Shown here one piece after another: positions 53,440 through 61,429 of a DNA stretch of 64,000 nucleotides (position 1 is its first letter; each line of letters begins with the position of its first letter). Source of the stretch: Actinomadura formosensis NBRC 14204 (GTDB lineage: Bacteria; Actinomycetota; Actinomycetes; Streptosporangiales; Streptosporangiaceae). The DNA is taken from the NCBI RefSeq assembly GCF_001552155.1, contig NZ_BCQQ01000004.1:1-64000 (forward strand). Reading direction: 5' to 3'. Made by a program: the position numbers and the translations under genes. The notes under the pieces were generated by a model. It had not been told where the DNA came from and did no database searches. It saw only the letters and a program-made list of their open reading frames with translations.

Positions 53440-54516
53440 ATGAGACGCAACGCGGCGCTGGTGGCCGCCACCGCCCTGGCCTGCGGCGCCGGGACGGTCG
53501 CGCTGGCCGCCCCGGCGAACGCGGCCGGCTGGAGGAACATCTCCAGCGCGGCCCTGAGCTACAACGGCAGCCTCGACCGGGTCGACTTCGGCGCGAAGAA
53601 CGCCGGATGGGCCGTCGGCGCCGCCGGCTCCTTCTTCAGCCCCCAAGCCAAGATCGTCCGGTGGACCGGCTCCGCCTGGGCCGCCGACAAGAGCCCGGTC
53701 GGCTTCACCCCGACCGACGTCGCCGTCTCCAGCGGGTCCAAGGCATGGATCATCGGCTACAACCTGGGCGGCACCCTCGGCCTCTACTGGAACGGCACCA
53801 AGTGGAGCCAGGTCGCCTACCCGATGGTGGGCTTCCCGACCGCCGTGTCCGCCGCCCCCGACGGCGCCGCCTACTCCATCGCCGGCGCCGACGCCGCCTC
53901 CGGCGGATTGAGCGCCGTCCTCCGCTGGACGGGCAGCGCGTGGGCCGAGACCAAGGTCCCACTGCCGGCGTCCTCGTCCATCACCGCGGTGGACGTCCGC
54001 GCCAAGAACGACGTGTGGCTCGCCGGCTCCACGTCCGCCACCGGCACGTCCGTGACCGGCCTGGTGATGCACTTCAACGGCACGTCCTGGAAGAAGATCG
54101 ACGTCCCCGGCTCCCTGGGCGTCCCCGGCTACCAGGGCACCCTGCACCGCATCGTCGCCAACTCCCCGACGAACGTCTACGTCCTGCGCGTCCGGCAGAA
54201 CGCCCAGATCACCAACGCGATCCAGCGCTACAACGGCTCGACCTGGAAGACGGTCAGCACCCCGCTGAACGCGGCCGGCATCGGCCTGTCGTCCGACGCC
54301 AGGGGCGGTGTGGTCATGCTCCCGATCACCACCGGGACCAAGACCCAGTACATGCACTACAACGGCTCGTCCTGGACGACCCTGAACGGCCCCGCCCGCA
54401 CCGGCACCGTCCAGGCCACCGACGCCGACCCGCGCCCCGGCACCACCGCCATCGTGAGCGTCGGCACCGCCTCCCACCCCGACAAGAAGACCCCCTTCAT
54501 CGAGTACTTCAGCTGA
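53440..54516 (+). CDS. Secreted propeller-like repeat protein
   Basis: Protein of 358 aa with a clear signal peptide (MRRNAALVAATALACG...LAAPANAAG). The mature part has at least five repeats ending in a W/F/Y-N/T-G-[ST]-x-W pattern: WTGSAW, WNGTKW, FNGTSW, YNGSTW and YNGSSW, each followed by a strand with ...V.... This suggests a five- to seven-bladed beta-propeller, probably carbohydrate- or protein-binding. No catalytic motif was found. GGAGTGGGAG precedes the ATG at 53440. It is monocistronic and ends before a bidirectional terminator. Confidence 0.78.
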   Translation: MRRNAALVAATALACGAGTVALAAPANAAGWRNISSAALSYNGSLDRVDFGAKNAGWAVGAAGSFFSPQAKIVRWTGSAWAADKSPVGFTPTDVAVSSGSKAWIIGYNLGGTLGLYWNGTKWSQVAYPMVGFPTAVSAAPDGAAYSIAGADAASGGLSAVLRWTGSAWAETKVPLPASSSITAVDVRAKNDVWLAGSTSATGTSVTGLVMHFNGTSWKKIDVPGSLGVPGYQGTLHRIVANSPTNVYVLRVRQNAQITNAIQRYNGSTWKTVSTPLNAAGIGLSSDARGGVVMLPITTGTKTQYMHYNGSSWTTLNGPARTGTVQATDADPRPGTTAIVSVGTASHPDKKTPFIEYFS

Positions 54517-54662
54517 CCCGACCCCGGACCTCCCGTCCCGCCCACCCGGCCGGACGGGCGTCCGCGTCCCCGGCCCCCACCCTTCGATCACGGTGCGCGG
54601 CGAACCCTAAGTGGAACGGGGGACTGCTAAGAGGCGCCGTTCCGCCGTCCGCCCAAGCGCGA

Positions 54663-54694
54663 CGATGCCCCCGGGAGGATTCCCGGGGGCATCG
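54663..54694. terminator. Bidirectional hairpin, 14-bp perfect stem
   Basis: CGATGCCCCCGGGA (54663-54676) pairs perfectly with TCCCGGGGGCATCG (54681-54694) around GGAT. It lies between the secreted propeller protein (+) and the small coiled-coil gene (-), and can end both transcripts. Confidence 0.8.
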
Positions 54695-54708
54695 AAGAGC
54701 CGGAGTCG

Positions 54709-54921
54709 CTACCGCATCACGCCGTCGGACCTGGCGACCAGACGGGCCAGATGCCCGGCCATCTCCTCCTGGCGAGCGGCGATCTTGCCGATCTCGCCCA
54801 GCAGCAGATTGACGGCCGATCCCAACTCCTGCTTGAGGTGGTCCTTGGTGACCAGGTCCTTGAGGTCGTCCTTGGTGGCCAGGTCGGCCAGGGTGACCTG
54901 TTCCAGGGGCTTCGACACCAT
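54709..54921 (-). CDS. Small coiled-coil protein
   Basis: Hypothetical protein of 70 aa, mostly helical: LADLATKDDLKDLVTKDHLK then LLLGEIGKIAARQEEMAGHL. Heptad-like Leu/Ile spacing suggests a coiled coil and oligomerisation. There is no signal or membrane segment. GGAGAGG lies about 12 nt upstream of the ATG, somewhat far. The gene stops 14 nt before a strong terminator hairpin, which supports it being real. I do not recognise a named family. Confidence 0.55.
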   Translation of the reverse strand: MVSKPLEQVTLADLATKDDLKDLVTKDHLKQELGSAVNLLLGEIGKIAARQEEMAGHLARLVARSDGVMR

Positions 54922-55109
54922 GACGGGATGCTACCTCTCCTTCAAGTTCCGGCACCTCCGCCGGACGGGGGGAAGCTCCATCCTCCCACACGTCGGGACT
55001 CTCCGTGTCCAAGTGATCACATAGAGCTTTGCTTTGTTGCCTGCGCGGAACCCTGTCGGACGCGGCTGCCATCCGGCGCCTGTTCGGGCGATGGCGGCTC
55101 GGGAGGGGG

Positions 55110-55535
55110 TCAGTCCCAGCGGGTGGAGCGTTGGCGTTTGACCGAGGAGCGGCGTTTCTTGTTCTCCAGGCGGCGCTCGTTGATTCCCCTCGGGACCTTC
55201 TTGGGGATGCGCTTCTTCGGGGGCGGGGCCGTCGCCTCGGCGAGGAGCGTCGCCAGGCGGGTGCGGGCGGCGTCCCGGTTGCGCTGCTGGGAGCGGTACT
55301 CCTCCGCGCGGATCGTGAGGACGCCGCGGACGAGGCGGCCGGCGAGACGGTCCAGGGCGCGGGCTCGGAGGGGTTCGGGGAGGGACGGGGAGTTCGCGAC
55401 GTCGAAGGAGAGTTCGGCGGCGGTGGCGCTGGTGTTGACGTGCTGCCCGCCCGGGCCCGAGGAGCGGGAGAAACGCCAGCTGAGCTCGGACTCGGGGATG
55501 GAGACCGAGCCGCGGACGTGGATCTGGCCGGGCAT
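55110..55535 (-). CDS. arfB: Alternative ribosome-rescue factor ArfB (YaeJ)
   Basis: Protein of 141 aa with the release-factor GGQ motif in SRSSGPGGQHVNTSATAAEL (about residues 24-43) and the basic C-terminal tail (KKRIPKKVPRGINERRLENKKRR) that enters the empty mRNA channel. It hydrolyses peptidyl-tRNA on stalled ribosomes. Length and architecture are standard. It is monocistronic. The flanking gap 54922-55109 holds nothing I can identify. Confidence 0.92.
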   Translation of the reverse strand: MPGQIHVRGSVSIPESELSWRFSRSSGPGGQHVNTSATAAELSFDVANSPSLPEPLRARALDRLAGRLVRGVLTIRAEEYRSQQRNRDAARTRLATLLAEATAPPPKKRIPKKVPRGINERRLENKKRRSSVKRQRSTRWD

Positions 55536-55614
55536 GTCCCCATTGTCGCAGGCAGGTGTGATCTTGTCGCTCGATTAACACCCCACTGGTGACAACTGCA
55601 AGTACTTACTTACA

Positions 55615-56448
55615 ATGATCGGCATGACCGAAGGACTCTTCCGGGACGGCGACCTCATCCGCGTCATCGCGCAGGAGGGCGCGCTCATCGCGGCGGGCGG
55701 GGCGGCCTCGCTGCTGCAGACGGCGCATCCCAAGGTGGCGCAGGGCGTGTACGACCACAGCTACACGGCGGACGATCCGCTCCGGCGCCTGCGCAACACG
55801 ATGGGGTGGCTCTACACGGTGCAGTTCGGGACGCGGGAGGAGGCCGAGACCCTCAGCGCGCTCGTCACGAAGGGACATGAGGCCATCACCGGACCCGGCT
55901 ACGAGGCCAACGATCCCGAGTTGCAGGTGTGGGTCGCGTCCACGCTGTTCGCGGTGGCGACGCAGTTCTACCAGTTGCTGTTCCGCCGGACGTTCACCGA
56001 GGCCGAGCTTGCGGAGTTCTACGGGCAGAGCAAGGTCTACGCGACCATCCTGGGCTGCCCCGAGGAGCGGATGCCGGGGACCTACCGGGAGTTCCGCGCG
56101 TACTACGCGGACATGCTCAACGGCCTGGAGATCAGCGACGCGTCGCGGGCGATCGCGGCGCGGGTGCTGCGCCCGAAGCTGCCCGGCGGGCCGCTGCACG
56201 CACCCGGTCTGATGGCGATCCGGCTGCTCACGGCGGGGCTGACGCCGCCGCCGATCCGCGAGCAGTACGGGTGGAAGTGGGACGCGGGACGGGAGCGGCG
56301 GTTCCGGCTTCTCATCGCCGCGCTGGCCCTGGTGTATCCGCGGCTGCCGGTGCGGGTCCGGACGCTGCCGAGGGAGTACTACCTGCACTCGACGCGGCAG
56401 ACGCTGGCCAAGATGAAGCGGAAGCCCGCGATCGGGGTGCGGAGCTGA
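55615..56448 (+). CDS. MpaB-family (DUF2236) oxygenase-like protein
   Basis: Protein of 277 aa. AHPKVAQGVYDHSYTADDPLRRLRNT near residue 37 carries the conserved His/Arg of the DUF2236/MpaB family, related to latex-clearing protein, in which a His ligates heme b. ASTLFAVATQFYQLLFRR is the central helix. Members oxidise diverse substrates or have unknown roles. ATG 55615 and ATG 55624 are both plausible starts. A short ACTTACTT motif overlaps the start region and may be a regulator site. Confidence 0.83.
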   Translation: MIGMTEGLFRDGDLIRVIAQEGALIAAGGAASLLQTAHPKVAQGVYDHSYTADDPLRRLRNTMGWLYTVQFGTREEAETLSALVTKGHEAITGPGYEANDPELQVWVASTLFAVATQFYQLLFRRTFTEAELAEFYGQSKVYATILGCPEERMPGTYREFRAYYADMLNGLEISDASRAIAARVLRPKLPGGPLHAPGLMAIRLLTAGLTPPPIREQYGWKWDAGRERRFRLLIAALALVYPRLPVRVRTLPREYYLHSTRQTLAKMKRKPAIGVRS

Positions 56449-56557
56449 ACGGCCGCGTGACCCGTGGAAGGGCCACGCGGCGAAGCTGGCCAGGGCGCGG
56501 GCTCCCGGTTTCCGTCGAAACCGGGGCGCGCCCTGTACGACCACCTAAGCGCACTTT

Positions 56558-56574
56558 CCTGAACGTTTCCTGAA
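56558..56574 (-). promoter_or_regulatory. TTCAGG direct repeat, 11-bp period (copy 2)
   Basis: On the minus strand TTCAGG-AAACG-TTCAGG, the spacing of OmpR/PhoP-type response-regulator boxes. It sits 5 bp beyond the sensor kinase stop, an unusual place for an operator. An identically spaced copy lies upstream of the response regulator gene. Confidence 0.5.
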
Positions 56575-56579
56575 TGCCG

Positions 56580-58121
56580 CTAGTCCTCGTCCATGGGGAG
56601 GACGACCCTGAACGTCGCCCCGCCGCCCGGAGCGGAGCCGGCCTCCACGAGCCCGTCGTGCGCGGCGACGATCGCGGCGACGATCGCGAGGCCGAGGCCG
56701 GTGCCGCCGTAGTCGCGGGAGCGGGCCTTGTCCGCCCGGTAGAACCGCTCGAAGACGCGTTCTGCCTGCTCAAGGGAGAGGCCGGGCCCCTCGTCCGCGA
56801 CCGCGACGACCGCCGCCGGGGCGCCGCGCAGCGTGCCGGGGGCGAGCCGCACCTCGACCGGCGTGCCCCGCGGGGTGTGCGCGATCGCGTTGTTCAGCAG
56901 GTTGCCGATCACCTGGCGCAGCCGCGGTTCGTCCCCCCGCACCTGGTACGCCAGCCCTCCCTCGACCGAAAGGTCCATCTTGCGTTCGGGTGCAAGAACT
57001 CTCGCCTCCTGGACGGAGTCGGCCGCGACGGCGAGCAGATCGACCGGGCGCCGCTCGAACGGGCGCTGCCGGTCCAGCCGGGCGAGCAGCAGCAGGTCCT
57101 CCACGAGCAGCCCCATCCGGGACGCGGCCTCCTCGATGCGGCCGATCAGCCGGTCCAGTTCCGCCGGGCCGCGGGCCGCGCCCTGCCGGTAGAACTCGGC
57201 GAAACCGCGGATCGCGGTCAGCGGGGTGCGCAGCTCGTGGCCGGCGTCCGCGACGAACCGCCGCATCCGCTCCTCCGACCGCAGCGCCCTCTCCTGGGAC
57301 CGCCGCGCCGCCGCCTCCGACTCGGCGCGGGCCCGGAACGCCGCCTCGATCTGCCCGAGCATCGTGTTCAGCGACCGGCCGAGCCTGCCCATCTCCGTTC
57401 GCGGATCACCTTCCGGGACACGCCGGGACAGGTCACCGGCCGCGATCGCGCCCGCGGTCTCCTCGACGGCCGCGAGCGGACGCAGGCTCGCCCGCACGAC
57501 CCACACCCCCAGCGCGGCCAGCACGGCCAGCACCAGCAGCCCCACGGTGGTGTCGATCACCACGAGCCGCCGGACGGTGCGGTCCACCTCGTCCAGGCTG
57601 AACGCCAGGATGAGTACGCCGCCGGGCAGCGGCTCGGCCAGGATGCGCCATTGTGAGCCGCGTGTTCCGGATACGGTGACCGGGCGGCCGATGTACTTGT
57701 TCAGGTTTGCCGGGAGTCGTGGACGGCCGGTCTCTCCCCATGCCGGGTTCTGGCCGAGTGCTCGTCCGTCGTCGGTGCGGACCTGCCCGTACATCTCGCT
57801 GGGGATGCGCACGACGATGTTGTCCTCGCCGCGCCGCAGTTGCGGGGCGGCCTGGCCGATCGCCCGTTCCACCGAGCCGCGCAGCTGGTCGTCGGTCCGC
57901 CCGATCAGGTACTGGCGCAGGACGGACGCGCCCGCCGCGCTCATCACCGTCATCCCGAGCGTGACCAGGACGAGCATGCCCGCGATCAGCTTGAGGCGCA
58001 GCGACGTCCGTCCCCATGACTGCGCCAGGGCGCGGCGCGGCGAGCGGGAGGGGCCGCGGGTGCCGGCCCGTTCCGGCGTCTCCGGCCGGGCCTGGGCGGA
58101 CACCGGGACGCGGGTTTCCAT
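56580..58121 (-). CDS. HAMP-containing sensor histidine kinase
   Basis: Protein of 513 aa: membrane segment near residues 45-68, extracytoplasmic sensor loop, second segment about 180-203 (TTVGLLVLAVLAALGVWVV), HAMP domain, HisKA with FVADAGHELRTPLTAIRGFAE, and ATPase domain with IGNLLNNAIAHTP, VADEGPGLS and YGGTGLGLAIV. It phosphorylates the upstream-encoded OmpR-type regulator. The ATG shares one base with the regulator's stop (TGATG), so translation is coupled. TcrY/MprB-like architecture; signal unknown. Confidence 0.92.
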   Translation of the reverse strand: METRVPVSAQARPETPERAGTRGPSRSPRRALAQSWGRTSLRLKLIAGMLVLVTLGMTVMSAAGASVLRQYLIGRTDDQLRGSVERAIGQAAPQLRRGEDNIVVRIPSEMYGQVRTDDGRALGQNPAWGETGRPRLPANLNKYIGRPVTVSGTRGSQWRILAEPLPGGVLILAFSLDEVDRTVRRLVVIDTTVGLLVLAVLAALGVWVVRASLRPLAAVEETAGAIAAGDLSRRVPEGDPRTEMGRLGRSLNTMLGQIEAAFRARAESEAAARRSQERALRSEERMRRFVADAGHELRTPLTAIRGFAEFYRQGAARGPAELDRLIGRIEEAASRMGLLVEDLLLLARLDRQRPFERRPVDLLAVAADSVQEARVLAPERKMDLSVEGGLAYQVRGDEPRLRQVIGNLLNNAIAHTPRGTPVEVRLAPGTLRGAPAAVVAVADEGPGLSLEQAERVFERFYRADKARSRDYGGTGLGLAIVAAIVAAHDGLVEAGSAPGGGATFRVVLPMDED

Positions 58122-58861
58122 CAGCCCGATCTCGACGGCTCACGCAGGACGTAACCCACGCCGCGCAGCGTGTGGATGAGGCGCGGCTCGGAATTGTCGA
58201 CCTTGCGGCGCAGTGCGGACACGTACGACTCGACGATGCCCGCGTCGCCGCGGAAGTCGTAGTTCCACACGTGGTCGAGGATCTGCGCCTTGGACAGGAC
58301 CCGCCCCGCGTTGGCCATGAAGTAGCGCAGCAGCTTGAACTCGGTCGGCGACAGCTGGATCGCGCGCCCGCCGCGCCACACCTCGTGGCTGTCCTCGTCC
58401 AGTTCCACGTCCGCGAACACCATGCGCGGCGGGGGATCGGTCACGCCGCCGCGGAACCGGCGCAGCACCGCGCGGATCCGGGCGATGACCTCCTCCAGGC
58501 TGAACGGCTTGGTGACGTAGTCGTCGCCGCCGATCGTCAGCCCCTTGATCCTGTCCTGCACGGCGTCCCGCGCGGTCAGGAACAGCACGGGCGTGTGGTC
58601 GCCGCCGGACCGCAGCCGCCGCGCGACGTCGAACCCGTCGATGTCGGGCAGCATCACGTCGAGGACGATCAGGTCCGGGCGGTGCCGCCGCGCCGACCGC
58701 ACCGCGTCCGCCCCGTTGGTGGCCGTGATCACGTCGAACCCGGTGAAGCGCAGGCTGCCGGCGAGAAGCTCCAGGATGTTGGGCTCGTCCTCGACGACGA
58801 GAAGGGTCGCCTCCGCCGTCGCCCTGCCGCCGCTGTTCGCCGTCCGTTCAGGCAATTGCAC
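58121..58861 (-). CDS. OmpR/PhoP-family response regulator
   Basis: Protein of 246 aa. Receiver domain with VVEDEPN, phospho-acceptor Asp in LIVLDVMLPDIDG and Lys in YVTKPF. The C-terminal winged helix is LSPTEFKLLRYFMANAGRVLSKAQILDHVWNYDF. I start at GTG 58861 with GGAGG 6 nt upstream; in-frame ATGs at 58876 and 58894 have no such site. A TTCAGG direct repeat with 11-bp period 39 nt upstream is a likely autoregulation box. Confidence 0.92.
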   Translation of the reverse strand: MQLPERTANSGGRATAEATLLVVEDEPNILELLAGSLRFTGFDVITATNGADAVRSARRHRPDLIVLDVMLPDIDGFDVARRLRSGGDHTPVLFLTARDAVQDRIKGLTIGGDDYVTKPFSLEEVIARIRAVLRRFRGGVTDPPPRMVFADVELDEDSHEVWRGGRAIQLSPTEFKLLRYFMANAGRVLSKAQILDHVWNYDFRGDAGIVESYVSALRRKVDNSEPRLIHTLRGVGYVLREPSRSG

Positions 58862-58899
58862 AGTCCCCCTCCGCATTGTCGCAGAGGATCCCATTCCAA

Positions 58900-58916
58900 C
58901 CTGAACGCCCCCTGAA
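58900..58916 (-). promoter_or_regulatory. TTCAGG direct repeat, 11-bp period (copy 1)
   Basis: On the minus strand TTCAGG-GGGCG-TTCAGG, 39 nt upstream of the response regulator GTG. Direct repeats with one-turn spacing are the usual target of OmpR-type dimers, so autoregulation is inferred. Confidence 0.6.
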
Positions 58917-58941
58917 AGCCCAGGGAGGCGTAGGGGCGGGC

Positions 58942-59472
58942 CTACCGGCGGAGGCCGCGGATCGCCCGCATGGCCTCCCGCCGGGCATCACCGGACAGGA
59001 CGTCGACGTAAACGCGGCCGTCCAGGTGGCCGCACTCGTGCTGCAGGCAGCGGGCGAAGTACCCGGTGCCCTCCACGCGGACGGGCCCGCCCTTCATGTC
59101 CACGCCCTCGACGACGGCGTGCGCGTAGCGCGGCGTCTCGAACCGCAGGCCCGGCAGGGACAGGCAGCCTTCCGACTCGACCAGCCGCTCGCCGTCGGCC
59201 ACCACCAGTTCCGGGTTGACGACATGACCGATGTGGCGGCGTCCCCTGTCGTCCTCGCAGTCGTACACGAACACCCGCAGGCCGACCCCGATCTGGTTGG
59301 CGGCCAGCCCGGCGCCGTTCTCCTCGTACATGGTGACGAACATGTCGTCGACGAGCCGCTCCAGGGACGCGTCGAACGTCCGGACCGGATCGCACTCGGT
59401 CCGCAGCACCGGATCCCCGAGAGACCTGACCGGCCGGACGTTCCCACGCCGCGAATGGCTCCGCTTCCTCAC
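58942..59472 (-). CDS. def: Peptide deformylase
   Basis: Protein of 176 aa with the three deformylase motifs: GAGLAANQIG, EGCLSLPG and QHECGHLDG. The metal ligands (Cys of EGCLS and the two His of HExxH) are intact; the common HExDH Asp is Gly here, which is tolerated. It removes the formyl group from nascent N-terminal Met. It has a basic N-terminal extension (MRKRSHSRRGN) and a GTG start at 59472. The gene stands alone. Confidence 0.92.
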   Translation of the reverse strand: MRKRSHSRRGNVRPVRSLGDPVLRTECDPVRTFDASLERLVDDMFVTMYEENGAGLAANQIGVGLRVFVYDCEDDRGRRHIGHVVNPELVVADGERLVESEGCLSLPGLRFETPRYAHAVVEGVDMKGGPVRVEGTGYFARCLQHECGHLDGRVYVDVLSGDARREAMRAIRGLRR

Positions 59473-59524
59473 GCGAAGATCCTAAGCGCCCCCGAGGAAC
59501 CGCCTGCCCCCGCCCGCGCGACGG

Positions 59525-59552
59525 AGTGCCCAGGGGTCGCCCCCTGGGCACT
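59525..59552 (-). terminator. Terminator after the DivIVA-like gene
   Basis: AGTGCCCAGGGG (59525-59536) pairs perfectly with CCCCTGGGCACT (59541-59552) around TCGC. It begins 2 bp past the DivIVA-like stop on the minus strand. Confidence 0.78.
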
Positions 59553-59554
59553 TC

Positions 59555-60520
59555 CTACAGTTCGATGGGGCCGCGCGATTGCTGGGGCGGGACCGGCGGC
59601 TGGGGCGGGGTGTGGTCCTCGGCCGGCCGGGCGGGCTTGGCCTGCGGCGGGGCGGGCGTTTCGGTGGCCGGGGGCTCGGGCTTCTTCATCGACGGTGCGG
59701 GTGCGGCCTGCGGTGCGGTGGCCGGGGCCGGAGCCGGGGCCGGGGCCGGCTTGGGCGCCGGGGCGGGCTTGGGGGCCGCGGCCGGCATCGGCTTGGCGGC
59801 GGACGCCTGCTTGCGGGGAGTGCTCTGGCGGACGGCGTCCTCGACCATCTTCTCCAGCGGGCCCGCCTCGTTCTCGGCGGTGAGCAGCCGGTGCAGGGTG
59901 TCGCTGATCTCGGTGAGGCGCTGCAGGGCCTGGGTGTGGTTCTTGGTGAGCGCGGTGAGCCGCTGCGTGGCGCCCTCGTTGATCACGCTGGCGCGGCGTT
60001 CGGACGCGGTGAGGGTGCGCTCGGCCTCCAGCCGCGCGCTCGTCACCGTCTGCTCGGCCTCCTGCTTGGCCGACGACAGGACGCCCTCCGACTCCTTCTT
60101 GGCGGACGCGAGCACGTGCTCGGCCTTCTCCTGCGCCTGCGCGAGGTTCTTGTCGGCGTGCGCGCGGGCCTCGTCGATGATCCGCTTGGACTCCCGCTCG
60201 GCGTCCTCGCGGATCTCCGCCCCCTTGGACTCGGCCTGGGCGACCTTGTCCTGGGCCTCGTCCTCGGCGAGGTTGATGATCTGCCGGAGGCGGTCGCTGA
60301 GGTCGTCGCCGGTGGGCTTGCGCGCCTCCCTGAGCTCGGCCATCTCGCGGCGGATGCGCTCGGCGTCGTCCTGGGCACGGGCGAGCCGCGCCTCCAGTTC
60401 GCGGTGCTTCTGCTGGGCGCGGGCGATGTAGTCGTCGACCTGGCGGCGGTTGTAGCCGCGCATGACGATCTCGAAGGACTCTTCTTGGAGGAGATTCGGC
60501 AGGATCTCTTCGTTGCTCAT
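59555..60520 (-). CDS. DivIVA-domain protein (Wag31-like)
   Basis: Protein of 321 aa. The N-terminus has the DivIVA membrane-curvature motif (FEIVMRGYNRRQVDDYIARA). Residues about 35-215 form a long coiled coil rich in E, A, K and R. From about 230 the tail is Pro/Ala/Lys-rich with KPAPAPKPAPAPAPAPA repeats. DivIVA proteins mark cell poles or septa and recruit wall-synthesis enzymes. It lacks the typical DivIVA M-x-L-T-P start and may be a paralogue of the main polar growth protein. A 298-bp gap with its promoter separates it from the carbonic anhydrase gene. Confidence 0.87.
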   Translation of the reverse strand: MSNEEILPNLLQEESFEIVMRGYNRRQVDDYIARAQQKHRELEARLARAQDDAERIRREMAELREARKPTGDDLSDRLRQIINLAEDEAQDKVAQAESKGAEIREDAERESKRIIDEARAHADKNLAQAQEKAEHVLASAKKESEGVLSSAKQEAEQTVTSARLEAERTLTASERRASVINEGATQRLTALTKNHTQALQRLTEISDTLHRLLTAENEAGPLEKMVEDAVRQSTPRKQASAAKPMPAAAPKPAPAPKPAPAPAPAPATAPQAAPAPSMKKPEPPATETPAPPQAKPARPAEDHTPPQPPVPPQQSRGPIEL

Positions 60521-60818
60521 GGTGCCTTGGGGGGTCGTTGGCGGGGGTCATCACCCCGTCAGGGTCGGACGCGATAGCAGCCACACCCGCCTGAGCGGGC
60601 CCACATGGAAACGTCAGGACGACTCTCGTCCGGTCCACCCCGTTCGTGCAACCGGAACGCGCTTCTTGCTGCCGTTTCTTCATCTGGATGGAGTCGCCAA
60701 ACTATCTAATCCCGGCAGAATCCGCGCCCCTCGCGGGATGGTGTGTCGGGCCGGAACCGGACCCGCGGGGCCGGGGCGCCGTCCAGGACGGGGCGGGACG
60801 CGTCCTAGCATCGGCGCC

Positions 60819-61340
60819 ATGAGCTACCTGGGAGCATTGGGTGAGGACCGGCCGAAGATCCACCCCGAGGCGTGGGTCGCGCCGGGTGCGGTCGTGGTCG
60901 GGCGGGTGACGCTGGGCCGCGCGTCCAGCGTCTGGTACGGCTCGGTGCTGCGCGGCGACGACGAGGAGATCGTGGTCGGCGACGAGTGCAACATCCAGGA
61001 CCTCAGCTGCCTGCACGCCGACCCGGGCATGCCCGCGGTCCTGGAGGACCGCGTCAGCCTGGGCCACAAGGCGATGGTGCACGGCGCGCACGTCGAGACC
61101 GGCGCGCTCATCGGCATCGGCGCGATCGTGCTGAACGGCGCCCGCATCGGGTCCGGGACGCTGATCGCCGCCGGCGCGCTGGTGCCGCCCGGCAAGACGA
61201 TCCCGGCCGGGGTGCTCGTCGCCGGGACGCCGGGCAAGATCGTCCGGGAGCTGAACGACGGCGACCGGCTCGTGCTGGAGCACACGCCCGCGGTCTACAT
61301 GGAGAAGGCCGAGCGGCACCGCGCCGCCGAGTGGCGGTGA
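60819..61340 (+). CDS. Gamma-carbonic anhydrase-like hexapeptide protein
   Basis: Protein of 173 aa with left-handed beta-helix hexapeptide repeats (AWVAPGAVVVGRVTLGRASSVWYGSVLRGDD). The three zinc-ligand His are in CLHADPG and LGHKAMVHGAHV. It fits the gamma-CA/YrdA group, which hydrates CO2 or has unknown roles. TAGCAT about 8 nt before the ATG could be a -10 element, making the mRNA nearly leaderless. It is divergent from the DivIVA-like gene. Confidence 0.88.
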   Translation: MSYLGALGEDRPKIHPEAWVAPGAVVVGRVTLGRASSVWYGSVLRGDDEEIVVGDECNIQDLSCLHADPGMPAVLEDRVSLGHKAMVHGAHVETGALIGIGAIVLNGARIGSGTLIAAGALVPPGKTIPAGVLVAGTPGKIVRELNDGDRLVLEHTPAVYMEKAERHRAAEWR

Positions 61341-61429
61341 TGTCAAGGCCGGTTCATCCTCCCGCTGACCTGGAGTGACACTGACACTGCGCCGGTCAGG
61401 GGCACCCCGCGCGGTTTCTGCTGACTACG

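Noticed and set aside
54922..55109. A gene between the small coiled-coil protein and arfB
   Set aside because: Open frames here are short fragments of longer antisense frames without motifs or ribosome sites.
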